A program made the translations under genes and the position numbers. From Pseudomonas helmanticensis (lineage in GTDB: Bacteria; Pseudomonadota; Gammaproteobacteria; Pseudomonadales; Pseudomonadaceae): 64,000 bases of DNA. The notes beneath the pieces were generated by a model. That model did no database searches, had not been told where the DNA came from, and was given only the letters and a program-made list of their open reading frames with translations. The DNA is taken from the NCBI RefSeq assembly GCF_900182985.1, contig NZ_FXUY01000001.1, positions 2,046,001-2,110,000 on the forward strand, read 5' to 3'. Of the stretch, positions 18,651 to 27,561 are shown piece by piece; within the stretch, counting starts at the first letter, position 1, and each line of letters begins with the position of its first letter.

Positions 18651-19672
18651 TGTTCACTCTCTCCCCTCTCGGCCAGCGCCGCGTCGCGCAATTCAAGGCC
18701 AACCGGCGCGGACGCTGGTCGCTGTGGCTGTTTATCGGTCTGTGCCTGATTTGTCTGGGCGGTGAATTGATCGCCAACGACAAGCCGTTGGTGATCCGTT
18801 ATCACGAGGCCTTTTACTTTCCGATCCTCACTGATTACCTGGAAACCGATTTCGGCGGCGAGCTGCCATTTCAGCCGGACTACGCCAGCAGTTACGTGCA
18901 CAAACTGATTGAGGATCAGGGCGGCTGGATGCTCTTTCCGCCGATCCCGTTCAGCTACGACACGGTCAATTACGACCTCAGCGAACCGGCACCGAGTCCG
19001 CCGTCATCGAGCAACTGGCTGGGCACCGATGATCAGGCGCGCGACGTGTTGGCGCGGGTGATTTTCGGTACGCGGATTTCGATCCTGTTTGCGCTGATCC
19101 TCACTGGCATCAGTGCGTTGATCGGCATCGTTGCCGGTGCGTTGCAGGGTTATTACGGCGGTTGGGTCGATTTGCTCGGGCAACGCGTGCTGGAGATCTG
19201 GTCGGGGCTGCCGGTGCTGTACCTGCTGATCATTTTGTCCGGGTTCGTCTCGCCGAGTTTCTGGTGGTTGCTGGGGATCATGGCGCTGTTTTCCTGGCTG
19301 GCGCTGGTCGATGTGGTGCGCGCCGAGTTTCTGCGTGGGCGCAATCTCGAATACGTCAAAGCCGCGCGGGCGCTGGGCCTGACTGATAACGAACTGATGT
19401 ACCGGCACATCCTGCCTAACGCGATGACATCCACCCTCACCTACCTACCGTTCATTCTGACCGGCGCGATTGCCACGCTGACTGCACTGGATTTTCTTGG
19501 CTTCGGTATGCCGGCCGGCACTGCGTCGCTGGGTGAGTTGATCGGTCAGGCCAAGCGCAATCTGCAAGCACCGTGGCTGGGGCTGACGGCGTTTTTTGCC
19601 TTGGCGCTGATTTTGTCTTTGTTGGTTTTCATCGGTGAAGCCTGCCGAGATGCCTTTGATCCGAGGAGCTGA
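18650..19672 (+). CDS. yejE: Peptide ABC transporter permease YejE
   Basis: A 340-residue permease. It has an N-terminal helix (LWLFIGLCLICLGGELIAN), a large periplasmic loop with the YejE-type HEAFYFPILTDYLETDFGGE and LGTDDQARDVLARVI pieces, and five more helices with the EAA loop VKAARALGLTDNELMYRHIL. It pairs with YejB to form the channel. It sits directly before yejF, whose start follows one base after its stop. Confidence 0.94.
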   Translation: MFTLSPLGQRRVAQFKANRRGRWSLWLFIGLCLICLGGELIANDKPLVIRYHEAFYFPILTDYLETDFGGELPFQPDYASSYVHKLIEDQGGWMLFPPIPFSYDTVNYDLSEPAPSPPSSSNWLGTDDQARDVLARVIFGTRISILFALILTGISALIGIVAGALQGYYGGWVDLLGQRVLEIWSGLPVLYLLIILSGFVSPSFWWLLGIMALFSWLALVDVVRAEFLRGRNLEYVKAARALGLTDNELMYRHILPNAMTSTLTYLPFILTGAIATLTALDFLGFGMPAGTASLGELIGQAKRNLQAPWLGLTAFFALALILSLLVFIGEACRDAFDPRS

Positions 19673-19673
19673 C

Positions 19674-21287
19674 ATGCAAGACAATTTGATCGAGATCCGT
19701 GACTTGCGCGTCGCCTTCGCCGGGCAGCAAGTGGTGCACGGTTTGAACCTCGATATTCGCCGGGGCGAATGCCTGGCGCTGGTCGGTGAATCCGGCTCGG
19801 GCAAGTCGGTGACGGCGCATTCGATCCTGCGTCTGTTGCCGGGCAAGAACGTCCGTAGCAGCGGCGCGATCCGCTACAACGGCGTGGATTTATTGCACGC
19901 CAGCGAGCAGCAAATGCGCGGTTTGCGCGGCAACCGCATTGCGATGATTTTTCAGGAACCGATGACTTCGCTGAACCCGTTGCACACGGTGGAAAGGCAG
20001 GTCAGCGAAGTGCTGGAGATTCACAAAGGACTGAAGGGCCGCGCCGCCCGTGAGCGGACGTTGCAGTTGTTGGAGCTGGTCGGTATTCGCCAGCCTTTGC
20101 AGCGCTTGAAAGCCTATCCGCATCAACTTTCCGGCGGTCAGCGGCAACGGGTGATGATTGCGATGGCGCTGGCCAACGAGCCGGAGCTGTTGATCGCTGA
20201 TGAGCCAACCACGGCGCTGGATGTCACGGTGCAGCAGAAGATCCTCGAGTTGCTCATCGAGTTGCAGCAGCGGTTGGGCATGTCGCTGTTGTTGATCAGC
20301 CACGATCTCAATCTGGTGCGGCGCATTGCGCAACGGGTGTGCGTGATGCGCCACGGCGAGATCGTCGAGCAGGCGGATTGCGAAACGCTGTTTCGCGCGC
20401 CGCAGCATCCTTACAGTCGGTTGTTGATTGAGGCGGAACCGAGCGGTGCTCCGGTGCCGAGCAAGTTCGAGCACAACCTGCTTGAAGTCGATGATTTGAA
20501 GGTCTGGTTTCCCCTGCCCAAAGCGCTGTTCAGCCGCCAGCAGGAGTACATCAAAGCGGTCGACGGCGTCAGTTTCACCCTGCAACGCGGCAAGACATTA
20601 GGGATTGTTGGCGAGTCCGGTTCGGGCAAATCGACGCTGGGCCAAGCGATCCTGCGGCTGGTCGAATCCGAGGGCAATATCCGTTTCGGCAACAAGCAAT
20701 TGAGCCTGCTCAATCAGCGTTTGATGCGGCCATTGCGCCGGCAGATCCAAGTGGTGTTTCAGGATCCGTTCGGCAGCCTCAGCCCACGGATGTCGGTGCA
20801 GCAGATCATTGCCGAGGGCTTGCTGACCCATGGCATTGGCACCGAGGCCGAGCGGGAGGCGGCGGTGATTCGGGTGCTGGAGGAAGTCGGCCTCGATCCA
20901 CAGAGCCGACATCGTTATCCCCACGAATTTTCCGGTGGCCAGCGCCAGCGTATTTCCATCGCCCGCGCGCTGGTGCTGGAACCGGCGCTGATTCTGCTCG
21001 ATGAACCGACCTCGGCGCTGGACCGTACGGTGCAGAAGCAGGTGGTGGAGTTGTTGCGGCAACTACAAATCAAACATGGGCTGACCTATTTGTTTATCAG
21101 CCATGACCTGGCGGTGGTGCATGCGTTGGCGCATGACTTGATGGTGATCAAGGATGGCAAAGTGGTTGAGCAAGGTTCTTCACGCGAGATTTTCGCCGCA
21201 CCACAGCACCCCTACACCCAGGAACTGCTGAAAGCCTCCAGCCTCGCGATCCCCCGCAAAATCACGGAAACCGCCGAATCCCTGTAG
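19674..21287 (+). CDS. yejF: Peptide ABC transporter ATPase YejF, two fused nucleotide-binding domains
   Basis: A 537-residue cytoplasmic ATPase with two complete ABC domains. Each has Walker A GESGSGKS (about residues 39 and 313), a signature (LSGGQRQR, FSGGQRQR), Walker B (LLIADEP, LILLDEP) and a switch His. The fusion is the normal form for YejF. GAGGAGC precedes ATG 19674. The stop codon TAG is the TAG inside the adjoining class A REP (CCTGTAGGAG), so the present C-terminal residues may have been set by REP insertion. Confidence 0.94.
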   Translation: MQDNLIEIRDLRVAFAGQQVVHGLNLDIRRGECLALVGESGSGKSVTAHSILRLLPGKNVRSSGAIRYNGVDLLHASEQQMRGLRGNRIAMIFQEPMTSLNPLHTVERQVSEVLEIHKGLKGRAARERTLQLLELVGIRQPLQRLKAYPHQLSGGQRQRVMIAMALANEPELLIADEPTTALDVTVQQKILELLIELQQRLGMSLLLISHDLNLVRRIAQRVCVMRHGEIVEQADCETLFRAPQHPYSRLLIEAEPSGAPVPSKFEHNLLEVDDLKVWFPLPKALFSRQQEYIKAVDGVSFTLQRGKTLGIVGESGSGKSTLGQAILRLVESEGNIRFGNKQLSLLNQRLMRPLRRQIQVVFQDPFGSLSPRMSVQQIIAEGLLTHGIGTEAEREAAVIRVLEEVGLDPQSRHRYPHEFSGGQRQRISIARALVLEPALILLDEPTSALDRTVQKQVVELLRQLQIKHGLTYLFISHDLAVVHALAHDLMVIKDGKVVEQGSSREIFAAPQHPYTQELLKASSLAIPRKITETAESL

Positions 21288-21369
21288 GAGCTGCCGCAGG
21301 CTGCGATCTTTTGATGTTGGTGTTAAAAACGGGATCAAAAGATCGCAGCCTGCGGCAGCTCCTACAGGG
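21281..21369. repeat. REP inverted pair, class A, overlapping the yejF stop
   Basis: Convergent class A REPs. The first bases CCTGTAG encode the last residue and stop codon of yejF, and the structure also probably ends the transcript. Confidence 0.92.
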
Positions 21370-21480
21370 GGATGGGTTTATTTTTTTTGGCCGGTGCATC
21401 CAAACGCCTCCGTCATGGGTAGTCCTTGTAACAGCCCGCTTCGGCTGTCAGCGGTTTACCCATTCTGGAGAAACATACTG

Positions 21481-22002
21481 ATGAACATCACCCAACTGAT
21501 CTGCCTCAGCGGTTTGCTCGCCGCCAGCGTCACGACCTTCGCGCAAAGCAGTTATCCCGACGCGATCAAAGTGCCGGATGGCCACAAGATCGCGATGGAA
21601 ACCACTGGCGTCGGCGAAATCACCTACGAATGCCGTGACAAAGCTAATGCGCCCGGGCAGACCGAGTGGACTTTCGTCGGTCCGAAAGCGGTGCTCAATG
21701 ATCGCAGCGGCAAGCAGGTCGGCACCTACTTCGGCCCGCCAGCCACCTGGCAGGCCAAGGACGGTTCGAAAGTCACCGGCACGCAACTGGCTGTGGCGCC
21801 GTCGAGTCCGGGCAACCTGCCCTATCAGTTGGTCAAGGCCAATCCTGCCGAGGGTAAAGGTGCGATGGCTGGCGTGAGTTACATCCAGCGTGTTGCGCTT
21901 AAGGGCGGCGTGGCGCCGGGCAGTGAATGCACGCCGGCGAACAAGGGCCAGCAGGCAGTGGTGAAGTACCAGGCTGATTATATTTTCTGGGCCATGAACT
22001 GA
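21481..22002 (+). CDS. DUF3455-family exported protein
   Basis: A 173-residue protein with a signal peptide (cleavage after TTFAQS) and the family pieces PDGHKIAMETTGVGEITYEC and FVGPKAVLNDRSGKQVGTYFG. The two Cys in the mature part (YEC and SEC) may form a disulfide. The function is unknown. It sits upstream of the ECF sigma and anti-sigma pair, a common neighbourhood for such proteins, and may be under control of that sigma factor. GGAG lies about 13 bases before the ATG. Confidence 0.82.
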   Translation: MNITQLICLSGLLAASVTTFAQSSYPDAIKVPDGHKIAMETTGVGEITYECRDKANAPGQTEWTFVGPKAVLNDRSGKQVGTYFGPPATWQAKDGSKVTGTQLAVAPSSPGNLPYQLVKANPAEGKGAMAGVSYIQRVALKGGVAPGSECTPANKGQQAVVKYQADYIFWAMN

Positions 22003-22023
22003 CCCCTCAGACTTATCCTAACC

Positions 22024-22119
22024 CCCTGTAGGAGTGAGCCTGCTCGCGATAGCGGAGTGTCAGCCGGCATATTTCTTGACTGACACACCGCTATCGCGAG
22101 CAGGCTCACTCCTACAGGG
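22024..22119. repeat. REP inverted pair, class B
   Basis: Convergent class B REPs with the AGTGTCAG/CTGACACA inner stem, between the DUF3455 and ECF sigma genes. Confidence 0.9.
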
Positions 22120-22165
22120 AATGGGTTGTCTGGATGTTTGGGGAATGTGAGCTAGATTGCACGAC

Positions 22166-22699
22166 ATGTCTTTAGCCCGATCTACGTTTGATTACGAAGC
22201 CCGTCTCGCCGCCTGCGCGCGCGGCGAGCGTGCGGCCCTGCGCGATTTGTATGTGCAGGAAGGCCCGCGTCTGCTCGGCGTGGCCAAGCGGCTGGTGCGC
22301 GATTCGGCGCTGGCGGAGGACATCGTTCATGAGGCGTTCATCAAGATCTGGAACGGCGCGGCGGGGTTCGATCCGGCGCGGGGTTCGGCGCGTGGCTGGA
22401 TGTTCAGCGTGACCCGGCATCTGGCGCTGAACCTGCTGCGCGATCAGGGCCGCGAGACGTCGCTTGGCGATGAGCATGAGTCGCTTGGCGATGACGATGG
22501 TTTTGACGCCCAGGCCCATTCGGCACGCATCCATCGCTGCCTTGAACAGCTTGAGCCACAACGTCGCAATTGCATCCTTCACGCCTATGTCGACGGCTAT
22601 AGCCACGCACAGATTGCCGCACGTCTCGACACGCCGCTGGGCACCGTCAAAGCGTGGATCAAACGCAGCCTCAACGCATTGCGGGAGTGCATGGCATGA
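22166..22699 (+). CDS. ECF (group 4) sigma factor
   Basis: A 177-residue sigma factor. Region 2 lies at about 25-90 (DSALAEDIVHEAFIKIWNGA, then ARGWMFSVTRHLALNLLRD) and region 4 at about 118-172 (QRRNCILHAYVDGYSHAQIA, then LGTVKAWIKRSLNALREC). The ATG at 22166 is weakly served; a TTG nine bases upstream is an alternative. The stop overlaps the start of the anti-sigma gene (ATGA), which is the usual arrangement for the RskA-partner type. Confidence 0.93.
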   Translation: MSLARSTFDYEARLAACARGERAALRDLYVQEGPRLLGVAKRLVRDSALAEDIVHEAFIKIWNGAAGFDPARGSARGWMFSVTRHLALNLLRDQGRETSLGDEHESLGDDDGFDAQAHSARIHRCLEQLEPQRRNCILHAYVDGYSHAQIAARLDTPLGTVKAWIKRSLNALRECMA

Positions 22700-23388
22700 C
22701 CACTGAATCAGCGCAGGAGCGTGATCAACTGGCTGGCGAATATGTGCTCGGCACACTGTCGCCGGAACAGCGGACCGAGGTGCAACGACGCTTGCCAAAC
22801 GAACCCGAATTGCGCACGGCGGTGGATGCCTGGGAACGGCGTTTGCTGGAGCTGACGGATCTGGTCCCGTCGCAGCAACCGTCGGCGCTGTTGTGGCCAC
22901 GGATCGAACGCAGCATTGATCGGCTCTCGCAGCAACCTTCGACAACTTCATGGTGGAACCTGCTGCCACTGTGGCGCGGTTTGAGCGCCGTCGGTTTGGC
23001 CGCAACGTTGATACTGGGCACGATTCTGCTGACCCAGACCACGCCGACACCGAGCTATCTGGTGGTGCTTGTCGCGCCGCAGGACAAGGCGCCAGGGTGG
23101 GTGATCCAGGCGAGCAATTCGCACGAGATTCAGTTGATTCCGCTGGGGCTGGTTGAGGTGCCGGCGGACAAGGCGCTGGAGTTCTGGACCAAGGCCGATG
23201 GCTGGCAAGGGCCGGTGTCGCTGGGGTTGGTCAAGCCTGGGCAGGCGCTGTCGGTGCCACTGGACAAACTGCCGCCGCTGCAACCGAACCAGTTGTTCGA
23301 GCTGACGCTGGAAGGCACCAACGGTTCGCCGATCGGCAAACCGACCGGGCCGATCCAGGCCATCGGCCGCGCCGTCAAAGTGCTGTAA
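22696..23388 (+). CDS. RskA-type anti-sigma factor
   Basis: A 230-residue single-pass membrane protein. The cytoplasmic N-terminal zinc-less anti-sigma domain begins with LAGEYVLGTLSPEQR, typical of RskA proteins. A membrane helix follows at about 95-114 (GLSAVGLAATLILGTILLTQ), then a periplasmic C-terminal domain of the DUF-RskA type (KALEFWTKADGWQGPVSLG). It should hold the preceding ECF factor inactive until a periplasmic signal triggers its release or proteolysis. Translationally coupled to the sigma gene. Confidence 0.92.
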   Translation: MTTESAQERDQLAGEYVLGTLSPEQRTEVQRRLPNEPELRTAVDAWERRLLELTDLVPSQQPSALLWPRIERSIDRLSQQPSTTSWWNLLPLWRGLSAVGLAATLILGTILLTQTTPTPSYLVVLVAPQDKAPGWVIQASNSHEIQLIPLGLVEVPADKALEFWTKADGWQGPVSLGLVKPGQALSVPLDKLPPLQPNQLFELTLEGTNGSPIGKPTGPIQAIGRAVKVL

Positions 23389-23510
23389 TCCCCCCTACAT
23401 GAACCATCATCGGTGTCGATGTTTACCATCACGGCAATGAAGTTCTCATAAAAAATCTCCGGCGTAACATCAGCTCCATACCAACCAACAACACCCCGGA
23501 GCACACCCTC

Positions 23511-23873
23511 ATGAAACGCCAGACTCTTCTCGGTATCGCCTTTTCGCTCTTCGCCATCAACGCTTTCGCCGCCACCCCGGCGCATACCATGATCGCTGAA
23601 GGCGGTTCGGACAAACTGATTGAAAGCCGTGTGGCTGAAGGTGGTTCGGATCGTTTGCTGGAACGCCGCGTCGCTGAAGGTGGTTCGGATCGTTTGCTGG
23701 AACGCCGCGTTGCTGAAGGTGGCTCGGATCGTCTGCAAGAACGTCGCGTTGCTGAGGGCGGTTCGGATCGGCTGCAAGAACGTCGCGTTGCTGAGGGCGG
23801 TTCGGATCGTCTGCAAGAACGTCGCGTTGCTGAGGGCGGTTCGGATCGGCTGCTTGAACGTCGCGTTGCCTGA
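23511..23873 (+). CDS. Small exported protein of seven 13-residue repeats
   Basis: A 120-residue protein. Residues 1-21 form a signal peptide (FSLFAINAFA-A). From residue 28 to 118 there are seven perfect-length copies of VAEGGSDRLLERR, with changes only at L/Q in position 10 and in the first copy (IAEGGSDKLIESR). The repeats are highly charged and probably helical or disordered. CGGAG lies 9 bases before the ATG, and a strong terminator follows. I recognise no function. It is next to the ECF sigma and anti-sigma pair but is a separate unit. Confidence 0.85.
   Translation: MKRQTLLGIAFSLFAINAFAATPAHTMIAEGGSDKLIESRVAEGGSDRLLERRVAEGGSDRLLERRVAEGGSDRLQERRVAEGGSDRLQERRVAEGGSDRLQERRVAEGGSDRLLERRVA
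23592..23864 (+). repeat. Seven tandem 39-bp coding repeats
   Basis: Exact 39-bp period matching the 13-residue repeat. Neighbouring units are close to identical in DNA, including synonymous positions, which points to recent duplication or gene conversion. Copy number is likely to vary between strains. Confidence 0.9.
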
Positions 23874-23906
23874 ATGCATGGCGGCAAGCGCAACACCCCA
23901 GAGAAA

Positions 23907-23932
23907 CCCGGCTCCCTTGGCCGGGTTTTTTA
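23907..23932 (+). terminator. Intrinsic terminator
   Basis: CCCGGCTCCCTTGGCCGGG is followed by TTTTTT, just after the 13-residue repeat gene. Confidence 0.85.
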
Positions 23933-23944
23933 TGTCTGGCGGCT

Positions 23945-25027
23945 TTACCCCGCCTTGTCCATGCAGCGTTTGTAGCGCTCGTCCACCCGCTTGGCGAACC
24001 ACGCCGTGGTCAGTTTTCGGGTGATTTTCGGGCTTTGCAGCACAATCCCCGGCAACACCGCGCGTGGCAGTTTTTTCCCCTCCGCTTGCTCCGCCAATTC
24101 GAACACCCGTTGATAGAGTCTGGTCTCTTCGAACTCCAGGGTTTTGCCCTTCTCCAACTGATCGCGAATGGTCGGGTTGCGCATGCCCAATGACTTGCCT
24201 AGGGTGCGCACCGCCAGTTCGGTGCTGCCGGGCATGATCGAGTCGTAGCGAATCAGGTCGCCATCGAGTGCCAGCGGAATACCGGAGGCGCGGCTCACCG
24301 CGTTTTGAAACGCCGCGTTGCGACTGGCGTACCAGCCGGCGTTGAAGTCGGCAAACCGGTACAGCGGCTCGCGATAACTCACCGGATAGCCAAGCAAGTG
24401 GGCGATGCCGAAATACATGCCGCCGCGCCGGCTGAACACTTCGTGACGGATCGTGCCGTCCACCGGGTACGGATAGTCCTTGGCATGCTGTTCGGCAAAC
24501 TCGATGCTGACCTGCATCGGCCCGCCGGTGTGCACCGGGTTGAAGCCACCGAATAGCGTACGGCCCATGGGCACCCTGCCGATGAAGTCGTCGAAAATCG
24601 CGCTGAGTTCTTTTTCACTGCGCGCCGCGTTCAGGCGTTCGCTGTAGGTCTTGCCATTGGTTGAGCGCACTTGCAGCGCGCCACTGACCAACAGGCCGGG
24701 AATGTGCACTTTGCCGGCGCGGCGGTCGATTTCGTCGCGGGCGATCTTGCCCAGGCCGGGCACCGTGGGGTCGGCCTGAAAGGTCGATTCCTGTTCAGCC
24801 ACCGCCAGCACCGAGCACAGATTCTGCGTGGTCGGGCTGATGTTCTGCGCGGCAAACGCGGCGTAGATGTCAGTGGCCCAACCTTGCCGGTCAGGGGTTT
24901 TCGCCGGCATCAGCCGGACGATTTCGGCCTTCACTTCGGCGGGGGCACGCGGCACCGGTTCGCTGCTGCGCGGCCCCGCGCAACCGGCGAGCGTCAGCAC
25001 TGCGGCGAGGGTCATGAGTAATCGCAT
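23945..25027 (-). CDS. DUF1615-family lipoprotein
   Basis: A 360-residue lipoprotein. The signal peptide ends in LTLAGC, so Cys16 is lipidated. Family pieces include QNLCSVLAVAEQESTFQADP, VPMGRTLFGGFNPVHTGGPM and YFGIAHLLGYPVSYREPLYR. The EQES context recalls lysozyme-like catalytic Glu regions, but an enzymatic role is not established. It is divergent from the TonB-dependent receptor gene with a REP pair between them. Confidence 0.88.
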   Translation of the reverse strand: MRLLMTLAAVLTLAGCAGPRSSEPVPRAPAEVKAEIVRLMPAKTPDRQGWATDIYAAFAAQNISPTTQNLCSVLAVAEQESTFQADPTVPGLGKIARDEIDRRAGKVHIPGLLVSGALQVRSTNGKTYSERLNAARSEKELSAIFDDFIGRVPMGRTLFGGFNPVHTGGPMQVSIEFAEQHAKDYPYPVDGTIRHEVFSRRGGMYFGIAHLLGYPVSYREPLYRFADFNAGWYASRNAAFQNAVSRASGIPLALDGDLIRYDSIMPGSTELAVRTLGKSLGMRNPTIRDQLEKGKTLEFEETRLYQRVFELAEQAEGKKLPRAVLPGIVLQSPKITRKLTTAWFAKRVDERYKRCMDKAG

Positions 25028-25072
25028 GTTGCTCCATCCAGTCCACTAAGCCAGAACCACCATACACAATCC

Positions 25073-25174
25073 GTGTAGGAGCTGCCGCAGGCTCGGGCCG
25101 CGTTCGGACGATCTTTTGATTTTGATTTTAAAAAAACAGATCAAAAGATCGCAGCCTGCGGCAGCTCCTACATA
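25073..25174. repeat. REP inverted pair, class A, left arm with a 15-base replacement
   Basis: The right arm is canonical. In the left arm the single G of GCT-G-CGATC is replaced by CGGGCCGCGTTCGGA at 25094-25108. It lies between the divergent lipoprotein and receptor genes. Confidence 0.88.
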
Positions 25175-25346
25175 GGAATGTGGGTTTTGAAGACACAGGA
25201 ATGTGGGTTTTGAAGGGGTGATGACAAACTGATTGCAAAACGTTACTGAGAAAATCTATCATTTGCACCTGGAGTCGCATTTGCGCAAGGAGTTCCCGCG
25301 CCGCCCTTACTTTTTCTCACCGGCCGTGCGCCTCCAGGTACGAAAC

Positions 25347-27551
25347 ATGCCCGCTCCAGCCCGAATCGGCGTTCCTTTTCGCCCGACGCTTCTTGCCCTG
25401 CTGTGCTCCCTGACCGTTACCGCTCACGCCGCCGAAGGCGATAACAAAGAGTTGGTGCTGGACAACGTCAACATCAACGCACAAGCCCCGACGCCAGACG
25501 CCCTGCCCCCGGTTTACGCCGGTGGTCAGGTTGCTCGCGGCGGTCAGTTGGGCGTGTTGGGCAATCAGGACATGATGGACGTGCCGTTCAGCGCCGCGTC
25601 CTACACTGAACAACTGATTCAGGATCAGCAGGCCGAGGACGTCGCCGACGTCCTGCTCAACGATTCCTCCGTGCGCCAGGCGTCCGGTTTCTCCAACCAG
25701 GCGCAGATCTTCATGATCCGTGGCCTGCCGCTGACCGGCGATGACATTTCCTATAACGGCCTCTACGGCGTGCTGCCACGGCAGATCATTTCCACCGACG
25801 CGCTGGAGCGCGTTGAAGTGTTCAAAGGCCCGAACGCCTTCATCAACGGTGTGACCCCGACCGGTTCCGGCATCGGCGGCGGCGTCAACCTGCAGCCCAA
25901 GCGTGCCGGTGACGTGCCACTGCGCCGCTACACCACCGACATCAACAGCGAAGGCCGCGTCGGTCAGCACTTCGACATCGGCCAGCGTTTCGGTGAAGAC
26001 AACCGCTTCGGCGCGCGGATCAACCTGTCCCAGCGCGAAGGCGACACCGCCATCGATCACGAGAACCAGCGCTCGAAACTGTTCGCCATCGGCCTCGATT
26101 ATCGCGGTGATGCGCTGCGTGTTTCCGGCGACTTCGCCTACCAGAAAGAACGCGTCAACGGTGGCCGCAACTCGGTCAACCTCGGCACCGCCACGCACAT
26201 TCCGGACGCGCCATCGGCTGACACCAACTACGCGCCGAAGTGGGGCTACACCGACATCGAAGACACCTTCGGCATGCTCCGCGCCGAGTACGATCTGAAC
26301 GACAACTGGACTGCCTACGTCGCCGGTGGTGCCAAGCACACCCGTGAAGTCGGGCGCTACAACTCGACCACGCTGGTCGGCAACAACGGTGCCTCGAATA
26401 CCACCGGCTCGTTCATCCCGCATGACGAAGACAACACCAGCGTCATGGCCGGCCTCAACGGCAAATTCACCACCGGCGCGGTCAGCCACAAGCTCAACTT
26501 CGGCCTGACCGGCATCTGGGCCGAACAGCGCAGCGCCTACGATTTCGACCTGACCAAGTACGCCAACAACATCTATCACCCGGTGGAAACGCCGTCGCCA
26601 GTCGGCAACTTCTCTGGCGGCGATGTCAACGATCCGGGCATCGTCGGCAAGACCTTCAACCGCAGCGCCGCAATCTCCGACACCCTCGGTTTCTTCGATG
26701 ATCGCCTGTTGGTCACCGCCGGCCTGCGTCGTCAGCAACTGGTCGTGCAAGGCTACAACTACGCCAGTTACGGCAGTGGCAGCCGCAAGTCGGCCTACGA
26801 CGAATCGATCACCACGCCGGTCTACGGCATCGTCTTCAAACCGTGGGAACACGTGTCGTTCTACGCCAACCACATCGAAGGCCTCGCGCAAGGCCCAACC
26901 TCGCCGACCACCTCCGGCTCACGCGTCGTGATCAACGGCAACGAAGCCTATGCACCGGCACGCTCCAAGCAGACCGAAGCCGGGGTAAAAGTCGACATGG
27001 GCACTTACGGTGCGAGCCTGGGTGTTTATCGCATCGAACAGCCGAGCGACGGTTACTCGGAAATCATCGACGCCAACACCTCGCGTTATGTGCGTGAAGG
27101 CGAGCAGGTCAATAAAGGCGTAGAAATGAACGTCTTCGGCGAACCGATCAGCGGCCTGCGCCTGATCAGCGGACTGACCTTGATGGACACCGAACTGAAA
27201 AACACCCAGAACGGCGCCAACGATGGCAACCGTGCGATCGGCGTGCCGACCTTCCAGTTCAACGCCGGCGCGGATTGGGATGTGCCTGGCCTGCAAGGTG
27301 TAGCGCTGAATGCGCGGATGCTGCGTACCGGTGGCCAATACGCCGATGCGGCGAACAATCTGAGCCTGCCGACCTGGAACCGCTTCGACGCTGGCGCGCG
27401 TTATGCGTTCAAGGTCTCGGAGAAGGATGTGACCGTGCGTCTGGGCGTGGAAAACCTGGCGAACAAGAAGTATTGGGAATCGGCACAGGGCGGTTACCTG
27501 ACGCAGGGTGAGCCGCGTGTGGCGAAGTTGTCCGGCACTATCGATTTCTAA
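25347..27551 (+). CDS. TonB-dependent siderophore-type receptor
   Basis: A 734-residue outer-membrane receptor. The signal peptide ends VTAHAAEG. The plug contains NQDMMDVPFSAASYTEQLIQ, MIRGLPLTGDDISYNGLYG and ERVEVFKGPNAFINGVTPTG, typical of the ferrichrome/catecholate receptor class. The barrel ends with RVAKLSGTIDF. I chose ATG 25347 since the upstream part is not protein-like. A weak Fur-like site is present about 80 bases upstream. The ligand is not assignable; no siderophore genes adjoin it. Confidence 0.92.
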   Translation: MPAPARIGVPFRPTLLALLCSLTVTAHAAEGDNKELVLDNVNINAQAPTPDALPPVYAGGQVARGGQLGVLGNQDMMDVPFSAASYTEQLIQDQQAEDVADVLLNDSSVRQASGFSNQAQIFMIRGLPLTGDDISYNGLYGVLPRQIISTDALERVEVFKGPNAFINGVTPTGSGIGGGVNLQPKRAGDVPLRRYTTDINSEGRVGQHFDIGQRFGEDNRFGARINLSQREGDTAIDHENQRSKLFAIGLDYRGDALRVSGDFAYQKERVNGGRNSVNLGTATHIPDAPSADTNYAPKWGYTDIEDTFGMLRAEYDLNDNWTAYVAGGAKHTREVGRYNSTTLVGNNGASNTTGSFIPHDEDNTSVMAGLNGKFTTGAVSHKLNFGLTGIWAEQRSAYDFDLTKYANNIYHPVETPSPVGNFSGGDVNDPGIVGKTFNRSAAISDTLGFFDDRLLVTAGLRRQQLVVQGYNYASYGSGSRKSAYDESITTPVYGIVFKPWEHVSFYANHIEGLAQGPTSPTTSGSRVVINGNEAYAPARSKQTEAGVKVDMGTYGASLGVYRIEQPSDGYSEIIDANTSRYVREGEQVNKGVEMNVFGEPISGLRLISGLTLMDTELKNTQNGANDGNRAIGVPTFQFNAGADWDVPGLQGVALNARMLRTGGQYADAANNLSLPTWNRFDAGARYAFKVSEKDVTVRLGVENLANKKYWESAQGGYLTQGEPRVAKLSGTIDF

Positions 27552-27561
27552 GGCTGAGAAG

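Noticed and set aside
21391-21420. ECF-type promoter upstream of the DUF3455 gene
   Set aside because: A TGCATCC and a CGTC element are present but their spacing is too short for a normal -35/-10 pair, and no matching motif was found before the other candidate targets.
23592-23864. CRISPR-like regular repeats
   Set aside because: The 39-bp units are contiguous, in frame and translated behind a signal peptide; there are no spacers and no cas genes.
25248-25266. Possible Fur box before the siderophore-type receptor
   Set aside because: Only about 12 of 19 positions fit the Fur consensus and the palindrome is poor; too weak to annotate although Fur control would be expected.
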